From contig CM076848.1 in assembly GCA_039519185.1 (NCBI GenBank), positions 186,680,628-186,744,627 on the forward strand: a DNA stretch of 64,000 bases, in the 5' to 3' direction. Source of the stretch: Astragalus membranaceus. Its lineage: Eukaryota; Streptophyta; Magnoliopsida; Fabales; Fabaceae. Of this stretch, positions 21,137 through 32,362 are shown in pieces; the stretch's first letter is position 1; each line of letters opens with the position of its first letter. The notes under the pieces are model-generated. The model was given only the letters and a program-made list of their open reading frames with translations, was not told where the DNA came from and made no database searches. A program made the translations under genes and the position numbers.

Positions 21137-24100
21137 TTTTTTTCGATAAGCAATGATTCATTTATTAGAGCACTGGGGATACAAGTCAAAGCATTGTTCC
21201 ACCAAAGAGGTGAAGACAAGCTAGAATCTTTACCCACACTAGAAATAAATAAACCAACACCATGACAAAGACTTAATATGAGCGACAATCGAATCAATCT
21301 TGGCCTCTTCCCCTAAAGAAAACTTCATTCCAGGCAAGCCAAAGACACCAACAAATTGTTAATCAGAGTAAGTATTTAACCTTCTTGGATTTCTTCTCTA
21401 AACATAACTCGCCAAAATGAATAGTGTTGATATAAGGTAAGAGACATAGGCAGTTGGACATCAAGTCATCGCTCTATGTCCCTCCAAACCTTTCTCGAAA
21501 GATCACAATCAAGGAAAAGATGATGGAGATTCTCACTGTGATTGTAACAAAAAATGCACAGGACCCCCTCCTTTGAACGAATAACTTGTCTGCTTCTTAG
21601 TAGCTCACGCACTGGTAGAGCGTTTAAAATTAATCTCCAACCAAAGATCAAGATTTTTGAAGGAACTGCTGTTTGCCATAACGCTTTGAAATCTGTACTG
21701 TCACTGTTAGTGTTCACAGCAGGAACCGAATTAGCTGACAACAAAAAACGATAACAAGATCTCGCTGAAAAACGATGGGAAGGCTACAGTAACCAACTCC
21801 AGCTATTTGTTATGTCACTATTTAATTGCACGTCTCTCGGAATGTCAAACAGTATCGATCCATCCTCGCTAAGGAGCTGCGAATCGAATCCAAAAGCTGT
21901 CAAATTCCAACGCTAGTAGCTCTGGTTCCATACACCTAGATCAGCAATGTAAGCATTTTTCTTGCTGCAACCTGCAAAAATGTTAGAAAAATCCATCTTC
22001 AATGGGAGCTGCCCAATCCAATGGTGATTCCAAAAATTCACGCCTTGATCACCATCGCCCAGCCCTCTCCAAAGACCACGCCACCACAAAGAATAATTCT
22101 CTCTTCTATTCAACGGTCTATTTTCCGAAAAGAAAATAGATTTCAAGTCACCATAGCGATGAGAGCGTAAATCCCACCAATGGGCATCTTCTTCCGACAA
22201 TATACACCATTTCCACTTGGCCAATAAAGCAACATTAAATAGCTCAATATTTTTTACACCTAGACCTCCTTCCTCCTTAGGCTTGCAAATTTTATCCCAT
22301 GCCACCCAATACATGCCTCTATCAACTTTGTTTATACCCCACAAAAAGTTTCTTTGGATTTTGATCAAGCTCTTGATCACCACCTTCGGCGCATTATAAA
22401 AAGAAAGATAATAAAGGGGAATACTATTCAAAACATAGTTGATTAGTGTTACCTGACCACCCATCGAAAAATGACGCCCTTGCCACAAAGAGAGTCTTTT
22501 GCGAAGCTTATCGGTCACCGGTTTCCAAGTTGAGCTCCTTCTTGGATTTTCCCCCACGGGAATACCCAAGAACTTGAAAGGAATAGATTCCGAGTGACAA
22601 TGAAGAAAATTTGAAGCGGAATTCAAGAAATCCTCTGAAACATTTATCCCAATGAGCTTGCTTTTGTGAAAATTGATTTTCAACCCCGAAATAAGTTCAA
22701 AGCTCTTTAGAATCAATTTTATACACCAAATATTCCCCCAAGTAGCTTTCCCCATCATAATAGTATCATCGGCAAATTGAAGAATGGAAAAACGAAGGGA
22801 ATCATGAACATGGTATTCGGTGAAAGAACCAATCTCAACCGCTTTGGCAATCATAGCCGTCAAGCCCTCGACAACAATTAAGAACAAGAAGGGGGGAAGA
22901 GGATCTCCTTGCCAGGGTCCTCTACCAACTTGGAAATCATTAGTCGGGGTATCGTTAACCAACACCGACATAGAATTAGTAAAAACACAAGCCTTCATCC
23001 ACCGAGTCCACTCCGGACTAAACCCCATTTTATCCATCATGTACGCCAAGAAACTCCAAAAGATGGAGTCGTACGCCTTTTCGAAATCCACTTTGAACAT
23101 CAAACAATCCTCCTTACTTCTCTTTTCCAAATCTACGACTTCATTCACCACCAACACACCATCTAAAATATTGTGCCCTCCCAAGAAAGTGGATTAACAC
23201 TTAGAGATAACATTGGGAAGAACGCGCTTCAAACGACTAGCTAAGACTTTGGCCAAAGTCTTAAACAAACAACCAATCAAACAAATAGGCCGAAATTCCC
23301 CCGAGCTTTGGGGATGATCATTCTTAGGAATTAGAGCAATAAAAGAGGCCGAGAAAGCTTTAAGGAGAGAAGCCTTCGAATAAAACTCATTGAAAGTAGC
23401 CACTATGTCATCCTTCAAGAACTCTCAACTCTCCTTTATGAATCTCAAGTTAAAGTCATCCGGTCCCGGACTCTTATTCCCATCGCAATTCCAAATTTCC
23501 CCTTGATCTCCTCTTCCGTAAACGACATCAACAAAAGAGAATTGTCTTCATTAGAAATTTTCTTGAATTCTAATCCCCAAGAAATGGTCGATCTTGGTGG
23601 GGCTTCTCAAAACATTTTTCAAAATGAGTTTTAACTCTCAACTTTACTTCCTCCACATCTTCTATCAATGCCCCGCTCTCATCCATAAGTAACAATTACT
23701 CCTCCTCCTTCTAAATTTCAAAAGAGAATGAAAATATTTAGTGTTGGAGTCCCCTTCCATCTATCCCTAGACTTTTGGCACAACAAACTCTCCTTCAATC
23801 TAATATCTCTCCAAAATTTTGTCGACGCCTCCTTCCTCCGGCACACCGCCTCTACATCAAAAGAATTAACAAGAAGAGAATCTATCTCATTAAGTTCCTT
23901 TACATCATCATCAATATTGAAATCAACACCCCAATGACCTCCTTATTATTCCACTTTCTCAAACACGTTTTAAGCAACTTCAACTTTTCCTTCAACACAT
24001 AAGCCTTATTACCTCGCACATCCAAACCAGCCCAGCAAGATCGCACAAAGGTTTGGCACTTAGAATGGATCAAACCAGCTATTAATAAAGCGAAACGGTT

Positions 24101-25190
24101 TAGGCCCCGAATCCTTTATAGAACGGACTAACCATATAGGACAATAATCTGATATGTCACGATCACCAATCCATTGCCCCGAAACGTTCCATAATGAAAT
24201 AATACCATCTGATAAAAGAAACCGGTCCAGTCGGCTCATAGAGACACCATCCGAACAAAAATAAGAAAATTTCTTCCAGTAACAGTAACATCAACAAGAT
24301 CCATATCCACAATAAAACTGTTAAACTCCGCGATCTCCTGAAAATTACCCTCATCCCTCCTACCTTTTCTCTCCTCAACACTAGAAACAGAGTTGAAGTA
24401 TCCAACCACACACCAATTTCCCATATCGAACCTTCCCTTCATCCCCTTCAATTCCTCCCACCCTTTCCGTTTATCATCCAACGAACATGGAGCATAAACA
24501 TTAACCACATAGATAAGAGTAGTACGATATTCAGCACAAACCCCCCCACAAAGCCTGTGCCTTTAAACGAGAAGCTAACAGACCAAGAATCTAACAACCA
24601 AGAAAACAAGATACCTCCTGACAACCCCTGAGAGGGAACCAAGGACCAATCGAAAAGCTGATTACCTCAAAAAATACCAATGTGTTTGCTATCTATATGC
24701 TTCCTCTTAGTCTCTTGTAAACAAATAAAGTCAAACTTTCCCCTTCTTATTAGTGAAGACAATTGGCGGCGTTTTGCACTATCGCCCCACCCACGCATAT
24801 TTAGAGAAAGAGTATTCATGATACATTGTTGTTTGCCTCCTCCACCTCCCTAGCAACTTGGTCACGCTTCTCACCTTCTTCAATCAACCCTACATAATGG
24901 TCGTCAATTTAATTACCCTTCACTCCTAGTTTCTTTGCCTCCTCCCATAGCTTTCTAGCGACTGCTTTATTATGGCTAGCCCAAAACCTGTTACTCACAT
25001 TAACAATATCTGCACTACTAATTGAAGCATCACAAAGAACAGTCCCAGCCGAAAATAGAGAAGAATTTTTCACTGGACTAACTGACTTGCGACTACCAAC
25101 ATCTCCCCCACCCGACTTCTTAGAAACTTCTACTAACTCGTGAACAACACGAGGAATTTTACCTGACTTTGGAGCTCATTTGCAACCTAC
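21137..25190 (-). mobile_element. L1-type LINE, copy A, 5'-truncated by the duplication junction
   Basis: On minus it runs from the end of ORF1 (25190 down to 24818), through ORF2 (ATG 24819) to a poly-A end seen on plus as tttttttt at 21137-21144. It breaks at 25190, where LINE sequence passes into MULE sequence through an ACCA shared by both. The other copy shows the unbroken LINE continuing at 53949. The truncation is therefore from the duplication, not from reverse transcription. Confidence 0.85.
21460..24819 (-). pseudogene. LINE ORF2 (APE endonuclease, reverse transcriptase, zinc-binding end), copy A
   Basis: Begins MNTLSLNMRGWGDSAKRRQL, with LQETK following: the AP-endonuclease start. 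VNVYAPCSLDDKRKGWEEL and WCVVGYFNSV (normally GDFN) follow near 24510-24390. RT: FIALIPKND..FRPICLIGCLFKTLAKVLASRLK (23418-23200), then a stop at 23194, then GGHNILDGVLVVNEVVD, FKVDFEKAYDS, GRGPWQGDPLPPFLFLIV and the catalytic QFADDTIMMG (FADD). The end is a reverse-transcriptase zinc-binding section (WQTAVPSKILIFGWRLILNALP, CIFC..HLFLDCDLS) to 21466. Several stops and frameshifts make it dead. The longest open part is 423 codons (23184-21913). Confidence 0.88.
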
Positions 25191-25363
25191 CACCACCACC
25201 ACCATCAGTACAGCCAGCTGCACCACCAGTACAGCCATATTTACTAGAGATTGTGGGGTACGAGATTCGGAGGGGGCTTCGGAGCGGAGACATTAGGATG
25301 CGTAGTCAGACATACGCTCGCCTCACCCGATTACTAGATATGCTACCGAGGGGTCGTGACTAG
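25191..25363 (+). pseudogene. PMD gene 3' fragment, copy B
   Basis: Only the last ~57 codons remain: a Pro-rich VQPAAPPVQP section and the conserved end SQTYARLTRLLDMLPRGRD to a stop at 25363. Everything upstream lies across the duplication junction in LINE sequence. Confidence 0.85.
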
Positions 25364-25451
25364 GGGGTTTTGTGTGATTCTATGCTTGAACTATTTTCAC
25401 ATTACTTGATTATTAGTATTTCTTGTTTATTATATTTGTGGATAAAAGATA

Positions 25452-25732
25452 GGCTTAAATATGTTTTAGGCCCCTGCAAATATAGGGTGTTTTGGTTTAA
25501 GCCCCTGCAAAAAAAAAATTGTTAAAAGCCCTTGCAAAATGACATATTTTGTTATAAGCCCTTCTATGACTAAAATGTTAGCCTTAACATGGAATGCTAT
25601 GATTGCTGGATATGTTGAGAAGGGCTTATAACAAAATATTTCATTTTGCAAGGGCTTTTAACAAAAAAAAAATTTGCAGGGACTTAAACCAAAACACCCT
25701 ATATTTGCAGGGGCCTAAAACATATTTAAGCC
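25452..25732. mobile_element. Mutator-type MITE, copy B only
   Basis: Nearly the whole 281 bp folds on itself: ggcttaaatatgttttaggc at the left and its inverted copy at the right, then paired gggtgttttggtttaag and aaaagccc(t)tgcaaaatg tracts. Flanks taaaagata (25443-25451) and aaaaagata (25733-25741) are a 9-bp duplication with one change. Copy A at 15838-15850 is the empty site. A relative begins at 63914. Confidence 0.88.
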
Positions 25733-25859
25733 AAAAAGATATAATTTCGATTTCATGCGATACAAGATAAAACATAACCAACTACAATAACAATAAAATA
25801 TAAAAGATACATTTTCCTGAAATAAGTGAGCGACAGTGAAAACGATAAAATGACAGAAA

Positions 25860-26258
25860 CTAATGAGCTGGTGGAGTTAAACGACGAAGGATCTCAGCGA
25901 CGGTCCGTGTCGTTTCCACGTACAAATGCAGATAACCGTGCCACTTAAACAGAACATGAATGGACATCATTGCTTGGACGTCATCGTCGTTCTTGATATC
26001 CATTGTAGAGCAGTGCACACGTCCATCAGACCAATCCTTTTTCCGATAAACTATACGAGTTATCTCTCGCTCGTCGCCCTCCACTTGCACCTTACCCAGC
26101 AGTTTATCTTTTAGGGAAGTGAATGTTATGTTGTGTTTAAGCCTGCACTGCATTGTGTCACGCCCCTCGAAACAGACACCATCAACTTTGTTGGTGTTGA
26201 TGCCCTGATGATGAATGATAGTGAGGGATGAATCCTGTGAGTATTGTGTTAGGGGCAT
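25860..26258 (-). CDS. PB1-like MuDR-N-type small protein, 132 aa, intact copy
   Basis: ATG at 26258 (MPLTQYSQDSSL) in a good context (tttttATGCCC on plus inverted), 132 codons to a stop at 25860. The frame is open further upstream, but a TATAAATA on minus at 26354-26347, about 90 bases before this ATG, fits a start here. Content: VDGVCFEGRDTMQC, then ITFTSLKDKL (the 'sLkdkl' helix), REITRIVYRKKDW, MDIKNDDDVQAMMSIH and LHLYVE, the order seen in the PB1-like N-terminal domain of plant MuDR transposases. Here it stands as a separate gene, between the PMD gene and the OTU/transposase part. It may bind a partner protein or the transposase; function is inferred only from the fold. A MITE lies downstream at 25452. 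Copy A is frameshifted. Confidence 0.7.
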   Translation of the reverse strand: MPLTQYSQDSSLTIIHHQGINTNKVDGVCFEGRDTMQCRLKHNITFTSLKDKLLGKVQVEGDEREITRIVYRKKDWSDGRVHCSTMDIKNDDDVQAMMSIHVLFKWHGYLHLYVETTRTVAEILRRLTPPAH

Positions 26259-26346
26259 TTTTTGTGGAGAAGAAGAAGCAGATAATGAGTTAGGGAGTGA
26301 GTGAGAGTGAAATTTGGGAGTGACAAGAATGAGGTTTGGCAATAGG

Positions 26347-26354
26347 TATTTATA
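26347..26354 (-). promoter_or_regulatory. TATA box of the PB1-like gene
   Basis: TATAAATA on minus, about 90 bases upstream of the ATG at 26258 and inside otherwise AT-rich but not TA-repeated sequence. Copied at 16452-16445. Confidence 0.6.
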
Positions 26355-26404
26355 GAATTCGTCAATGATTATCAACCGTTGATATTGTCGGTGCAATCTG
26401 CACC

Positions 26405-26710
26405 GTTGATCAAAGCGGATCTATCCCCAATTGCAAAGCGGATCTAACCCCATTTAGGTAAATCCGATTTGAGATTAATCAAAAGCGGATTTACCTAGAT
26501 CGGATTCAATTTGTAAAATTCGCATCGAATTTACTGTTAAGAGGGTAAATCCGCTTCGGAATTTATCAAAGCGGATGTATCTACAATACAGGTAGATCCG
26601 CTTTGTCAAAGAGATAAAGCGGATCTACCTGTTGTGGGGGTACATCCGCTTTGTTAAATTCAAAAGTGGATTTATCCTTTACCAGGGTAAATCCGACTTG
26701 TAAAAAAATT
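26405..26710. repeat. MULE internal repeat cluster, copy B
   Basis: As at 16495-16765 but about 40 bp longer, with an added pair ggtagatccgcttt / aaagcggatctacc around 26590-26630. Units are gcggat(t/c)tacc in alternating direction, many forming palindromes. Confidence 0.8.
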
Positions 26711-26790
26711 TAAAACATTTAATATTTTTATTTGGTATATATGGATAGATAATTACAAAAATGCGGGTACAATGGTAAATACAATAAATG

Positions 26791-28243
26791 TCAATGTAAA
26801 TCGTCGAAATCATGGCTTAAGTCTACAATAGTGGGAGGGAGACGAGGCATCTTCAAAGCGGTAGACTGCCAAAGGGAAAAACGACCGGTATAAGGATCCA
26901 ACCATGAAGTAGATTCATCTGATCGATTATGAGACCACATCAAAGCAACTGGAGGCAACGGACAGACAGGGGAGATCGAAATATGCATCCAATGCATATC
27001 CCTGACGTTCAGAATAGATATGATTTTATACTTGGAAGAAGAATAACTACCTCTCTGAGGAAGATAAGTAAAATTCATATCCAAAGACAATTGAACTAGG
27101 GCCACATTATACTTAGTAGCTATAAAGTACCCCATCTCAGGCAAACTCAACCACTTATTCTCCTGCTGAAAACCGGGGTATTCAATGGATAACGCTTTTC
27201 TAAGCACTGCAAGTCTGTCCTTTCCAAACATGTAAGTATATAGTTGCTCCCTCTCCTTTGCTTCTTTGATAAAATCTTGCCTAATTATAGGCCAACTATC
27301 CCCACCAAGATCGAGACCAACCGCTACTGCTCGGAACCCACAATTACCATCCCTTTCAACATCAATAATTTTTCCACATACGATTGCACGTGATGAGGAA
27401 CCGACGGTAAATTGAATTTAGTCTCACCCTGATGTGTTAATTTTTTAGAAACACTCTGAGATAGCTTTGAACACCGCTGTGATGATTTTATACAAGAAGA
27501 CCGCTGTGATGAATTTTTAGAAGAAGTTCCAGATTCTTGAGTCAGTTTCATCTTCTCATCCACATGCTCCCACCCAAAAGGATCACGCTTGACATCATAT
27601 AATTTTTGCTTTTTCTTCTTTGGTGCACCTTTTGTTTTAACTTTAAATGGTGGTGCAACCATTGAAGAAGTGGTAGGGAATGCAAGCTCATTAAGTTGTT
27701 TCTTGAAGACGAATCTCTCCTTAGGAGTCATACGATTATATCTCGCCCAAATCATCTCCATTTGGTAAGAAATATCACAGTCAACCGATTTTTCCTGCGA
27801 GAATTTATCATCTATAGAATCCAAACTCAATTTTTTCCAATGGTCGTCTACAACATCCAACGGAATAGGAGTACTGGAGACATGGTACACACCTAGCTCA
27901 CAAGCACAAGGAAGAAGATGTGTCTTTCTAATAATGCACCCACAGCGGGCTTTGTCATATCCAACCCCAGATGTCGATTTTGAAAACTCTTTAACAATAT
28001 GATCCAAAGCATTTAAAGAGACAAGACCGCGAAGCTTTTTAAACAAATGAGTATTGGAAGCCACTTCAATACGGTTTATGCTTCTTTGAAAAGACCCGAT
28101 GACTTTATCAAATTGAAGAGTAAGCATCTCATGCATAGATTTAAAAGACTTAGACAAGTTACCTCCAGAAGTCCTCAAATGTCTCTTCAAAGTCCAATGA
28201 GCTGACTCGGCTCTTAAATAATAACAATAAACACGTGTCAAAA
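26791..28243 (-). pseudogene. MULE transposase C-terminal half (SWIM) plus OTU-like domain, copy B
   Basis: On minus from 28243: RAESAHWTLKRHLRTSGGNL follows the lost catalytic domain in MULE transposases. CGCIIRKTHLLPCACELGVYH is a SWIM-type zinc finger (C-x-C..C-x-H pattern). Then come ERFVFKKQLNELAFPT, a basic GAPKKKKQKLYDVKRDPFGWEH and a Ser/Gln-rich linker to a stop at 27324. In the -1 frame the OTU part follows: IIDVERDGNCGFRAVAVGL and, from 27231, GKDRLAVLRKALSIEYPGFQQ to SHDFDDLH at 26791. The frameshift lies at ggaaaaattattg near 27370. The DDE catalytic part is absent upstream. Transposase-OTU fusions are known in plant FAR1/MULE elements; this copy is inactive. Confidence 0.82.
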
Positions 28244-28463
28244 AATATTAAACTACGATAAAAATACTAAACACGCGTCAAAAAATATTAAACTACGATA
28301 AAAATACTAAACACGCGTCAAAAAATTTAAACTACGATAAAAATACTAAACACGTGTCAAAAAAATTTAAACTACGATAAAAATACTAAACACGTGTCAA
28401 AAAAATTTAAACTACGATAAAAATACTAAACACGTGTCAAGAAAATTTAAACTACGATAAAAG
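28231..28463. repeat. Minisatellite, 40 bp unit, six copies
   Basis: Units begin acacgtgtc or acacgcgtc at 28231, 28271, 28311, 28350, 28390 and 28430, followed by aaaaaatt(a)aaactacg and ataaaaatact. It abuts the point where the transposase reading frame loses similarity, so it may lie in or have replaced an intron. Confidence 0.92.
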
Positions 28464-28526
28464 CTGTCGACCCGACCGGGGTAGTAAGCAACTCGTGTGT
28501 GAAGACCACACCTAACATTCACACGC
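28464..28526. other. Remnant of MULE copy B between minisatellite and Ogre-like element
   Basis: A GC-richer 63 bp (gtcgacccgaccggggtag..) with no copy elsewhere in the window. It ends cacgc, the left target flank of the LTR element. Confidence 0.5.
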
Positions 28527-28931
28527 TGTCATACCCCAATTTTGTCCGGCTTAGGTCAAAACCCTAATTTTCCACAAAAAATAAATAAATTGAAGAGCGA
28601 AGAGCCTTATGCACTGCATTTCGGATACTAGAAGGCATTCCAAGGTTCTTGAAATCATTTTTAGGGTTGGAACGCATTTTTCGGGCAAATTAGGGTTTTA
28701 GAGTCAAAAAGGGTATTTTGGTCAATTATAACGGTTTTTTTCTCTCGCTTTCAAAAAGGCTCAAAAATATGTATAATTAAAAATATAAATCTGAAATCAA
28801 AATATAAAAATGAATAACAAAATAATATTGGATGCTTATTGTATTTTTAGAATTAGGGCTAATTCCTTTTTAGGTGCTTTTGCTTTTATCCATTTTTGGC
28901 TAAAGTGAGCACTAATTTTACAAGCAAACAA

Positions 28932-29287
28932 CCTCCCTCACTCCATCCTCATGCTCCACGCCACTTCCCTCACTTCAGCCCCCCATCAAGTGCACATCAC
29001 AAAAGCCTTTCATCATGACAAGCACACCTTTGAGTCCAATAACATTCAATACACAACATATTTTTACCTTCCTTCTCTCTACACCACTAAATACACACTA
29101 ATTTCTTTACCTCCCTCACTCCATCCTCATGCTCCACGCCACCCTTCACTTCAGCCCCCATCAAGTGCACATCACAAAAGCCTTTCATCATGACAAGCAC
29201 ACCTTTGAGTCCAATAACATTCAATACACAACATATTTTTACCTTCCTTCTCTCTACACCACTAAATATACACTAATTTCTTTACTT
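28932..29287. repeat. 178 bp tandem duplication in the 5' LTR
   Basis: cctccctcactcc..ctccacgccac starts at 28932 and again at 29110, with the full 178 bp repeated almost exactly. The same pair lies at about 40429-40785 in the 3' LTR. Confidence 0.9.
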
Positions 29288-31003
29288 CCCTCTCACAACT
29301 TTAAACCCATTGGATCTTTGAAATTCAAGGAGAACAACTCACTCCTCTCCTCCCAAAAACCACACAAAACCGTAGCCCTTCTCCTCTCCCTCACTTCCTC
29401 TTGTTTTTCTTTCATCTCAAAGGAACCTTCCCATTTCTCCTACACCAAAAAACCCTAGCACACCAAAAACCTCCCCTTTTCTCTCCCAAAACCGTGGCCT
29501 CCCCACTCCCTTCCTTCATCCATTTTTGATTTCTTCTTCACCCAAACACCACCATCTCACTTCATTCTCATCCCTCTTTCATATACCTTCTCCATTTTCC
29601 ATTCAAGATCAAACATCATCATCAAGGAAGGTTTTCATCAAGCTTTTTTGGGGTTGGAGTTGAAGTTCCTTGGAGGTTCTTGTTGATTTGGTTTCTATTT
29701 TCTTCATCTCATTGCATTTTCTAGCTTGGATTTGAGGTAAAAACTTTCAAACCCTTGCATCATCTTCAACCCTTTCGCATTAAAACCCATTTTCCTCTTC
29801 GCTTTGCATTTCACATATCATCATCATTTTGTTTAAAATGTAGCTTGTTGTTGTTGGTGAGAGGAGCCTTAAACACTATTGACAAACACTTAGGGAGGCT
29901 TGGGTGTTTAAGGTGCCTCTCACTCTTGATAAATTGAGTCATGTTGTTTTGTGTTGATTTTTTGCATTTGTTGTGAGATAAAATTGTTGTTTCATGTGTT
30001 GTTTGGTTCGCATATCCTATTAAAGTTAGCTTTAATTTGATTTTGTTGTTTCTCTTTGCTTGATGGGGCTTAATCATGTTGTAGATATTTGATTTTAGTG
30101 TTTTCATGCTTAGATACTTTGTTTAGGTTTGCAAATTTCTTTTCTCACATAGATTTCGCACAAAGTAAAGAGTTTGAGAACAAATGTTGATTTGAGGTTT
30201 TAGTGTTTAAATTATGTGATTAATTGTTCCTAAATCTTGTTGGTATCTTTTGCTTGCTTGATTTTGGGAGTTTGATGAATAAATTTATGGTTTGACTATG
30301 TATTGGTTTCGCAAGTCATGAAGAATAAATAGAGTTTTTATATGTTTGCTTATTGTCTCAAGTTGATGATAGGCAATATGATTCTCACTTATGCCTAGTG
30401 CACCTTGCCTAAAGTGATGAGGATTGTTCTATATGATTCAACCCTTTTAGTTTATATGTTGTTTAAGTTGATGATTGGCAAGAAGATTCACGCTTGTGCA
30501 CTTGCGCACACTAATTTAAGTGTTGAGTATTGACCAAAGTGATTCAACATGCTTTGGTGTTTTGATTGTTAAGATGACTTGCTTGTTTAGGGTTTGCCAA
30601 TGATCATGCTTGAGGCTACTCTTTTGAATTCATTTGTGCCTACCACTTCTTTGTCTACTCCCATGTGGAATCATTAATACTTAAATAGGCCCATTCCTCT
30701 CATTGCATCTTCCACTAGATGTGCATTTAGATTCCCTTGCGTTTTGTAGAAATATTTGAGTATGGTTCTCGCCTAGCATCTTCCACTAGATGTGCATTTA
30801 GGTTCAATCTTGCCCACTCTTGTATCTTTGCTTAATGCCCAATTCAAGTTCCTTCTTTGCCTATTTATGTGTTGTGGTCTAACATGTGTAGTCTAGGCTA
30901 ATATTTGCTCAAGAATTCAAATGAGATTGTTGTTTGCCTAAGGATTCGATTTGCATTCATTGCTTTCTTTTCTAAATGGCCTAGCATGAAAATGGTGACT
31001 AGT

Positions 31004-31848
31004 GACAATCACCCATAACCTTTGTTAGTTTGGTTGTCCTAAGAGCCTAAATTTCAAAAAAAGGATGTTTTCATATGCATAAGTTACTAGTGATAATCAC
31101 CCATAACCTTTGTTAGTTTGATTATCATGAATGCTTTCAATTTCAAAAGATATTTTCCTAAGCATCAAAAGTCATAGCAAGTGTTAGTGATGATCACCCA
31201 TAACCTTTGTTAGTTTGATTATCATGAATTCTTTCAATTTCAAAAGATATTTTCCTAAGCATCAAAAGTCATAGCAAGTGTTAGTGATAATCACCCATAA
31301 CCTTTGTTAGTTTGATCATCATGAGCGCCCCTCACTTTTCAAAACCAAAGCAAAAAGACTTTCACTTTCAAGGCTCGTTAGAACTACGTCGCTTTGATTC
31401 CCATTCGGGATACGTAGGAGCGAGTCGCATTCTCGTCAAGCGCAATCATAAAAAGTTTAGCATTTCTACAATAAAAAAGAGTTATTGTCATAACAAAAAA
31501 AGAATCACTTTTGCAAACCAAGATTATTTTCAGAACGAGAACCTTTTCCATTCTAAAAACGTTTTCAACCCATCGTCGCTAGTGTCTAATCAGAACTTTT
31601 GTTCGTCTAGCCATTGGTGGCGATGTCTTTTTCCCAAAAGAACAACAAGCGATGATCACCCATAACTGTTGTTAGTTTGATCATTCGTGTCAATCAATCT
31701 CTTTCGAAAACCCCTTTCTAAAGAACAAATAAAAACGAGTCGCTACTAATAGTCAATCAGAGCCTTTGTTCGTCTGACTGGCGGTAGTAACTCTCATTTT
31801 CAAGAGTACTTAGCGGTGATTACCCATAACCTTGGTTAGTTTAATCAT
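31004..31848 (+). other. Series of covarying stem-loops in the 5' LTR
   Basis: Stem-loops at 31004-31038, 31092-31126, 31189-31223, 31286-31320, 31571-31625, 31651-31685, 31744-31789 and 31816-31848 share an apical hairpin of four pairs around CTTT or similar: TAAC-CTTT-GTTA, GAAC-TTTT-GTTC, GAGC-CTTT-GTTC. Outer stems change together on both sides: GACAATCA/TGGTTGTC, GATAATCA/TGATTATC, AGTCA/TGACT. A related one lies in the interior at 32773-32815 with GGAC-CTTT-GTCC. Confidence 0.75.
31384..31417 (+). other. CTACGT..ACGTAG stem-loop, first of three variants
   Basis: CTACGT (31384-31389) pairs with ACGTAG (31412-31417), and inside tCCC pairs with GGGa. Variants at 31928-31969 (inner TCTCC/GGAGA) and 33390-33430 (inner TCC/GGGGA) keep the outer pair while the inner stem changes on both sides. 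Each is followed by gagcg..cgtcaagc. Confidence 0.65.
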
Positions 31849-32344
31849 TCACTAAATGCTCGTCCTATTTTGAAAACTCACTAAAAGAGATAAAAAACAA
31901 AAAACTTTTCAAAAAGACAAAGAAGAACTACGTAGCTTTGAGTTCTCCATCGCACCGGGAGATACGTAGGAGCGAGCCATGTCCCGTCAAGCGTTTTTTC
32001 TAAAAAACCATTTTCCCCCCTTTTTCATAATAAATAAAGATTTTCATTAGGAATTTTTCAATAAGAAGTAGAGAGGCAAAATTATGTATTTTCAAGTCAA
32101 CACACAAAAACCACACATTTAATTAAAAGTTCCCTCTCAGTAGAGAGGACGTGTGGGGTGCTAACACCTTCCCTGCGCGTAACCGACCCCCGAACCCTAA
32201 TCTCTAGTTTTGCAAGACCAATCGCTTTCCAAAAAAGGTTTTCCTAATATTTTCCTTAATAAATATTGGTGGCGGCTTCATTGATTTTAGAAAAGTTGTA
32301 AACGAGGAAGGTTCTCCCTCGGGGACTTTTTCGGGCGCAACAGC

Positions 32345-32362
32345 TGGCGACTTCACTGGGGA
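32345..32362 (+). other. Primer-binding site of the Ogre-like element
   Basis: tggcgacttcactgggga, two bases after the LTR end, resembles the tRNA-Arg-complementary PBS typical of Ogre elements. Confidence 0.8.

Larger units (their letters stand above)
15593..25190. repeat. Segmental tandem duplication, copy A (9.6 kb)
   Basis: Everything from the Pro-rich end of the PMD gene through the MULE right end, its flank, Helitron, SINE and the LINE to position 25190 recurs at 25191-53950 in the same order and direction, about 97-99% alike by eye. Copy A alone holds the hAT MITE (18914-19132). Copy A lacks the transposase part corresponding to 27660-28243 and 43841-44630. Confidence 0.9.
28527..32342 (+). 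repeat. 5' LTR of the Ogre-like element
   Basis: Contains a 178 bp tandem pair (28932-29287), a 97 bp tandem series around 31092-31320 with a stem-loop in each unit, and further stem-loops to 31848. Frames in it (such as 31312-31665, conserved in both LTRs) have no protein-family look and are conserved only because the LTRs are recent copies. Confidence 0.9.

Noticed and set aside
22820..23197. 125-codon plus frame opposite the LINE RT (also 51579-51956)
   Set aside because: Shadow of the reverse transcriptase frame on the other strand.
28951..29458. Two overlapping 80-109 codon frames with repeated sequence
   Set aside because: They are products of the 178 bp tandem duplication in the LTR, with no start context or family likeness.
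31092..31320. CRISPR-like array from the 97 bp periodic repeats
   Set aside because: Between-repeat sequence is repeated too, no cas genes exist, and the setting is a plant LTR.
31312..31665. 117-codon frame conserved at 42810-43163
   Set aside because: Conservation is explained by LTR identity after recent retrotransposition. It overlaps the stem-loop series and has no domain pattern.
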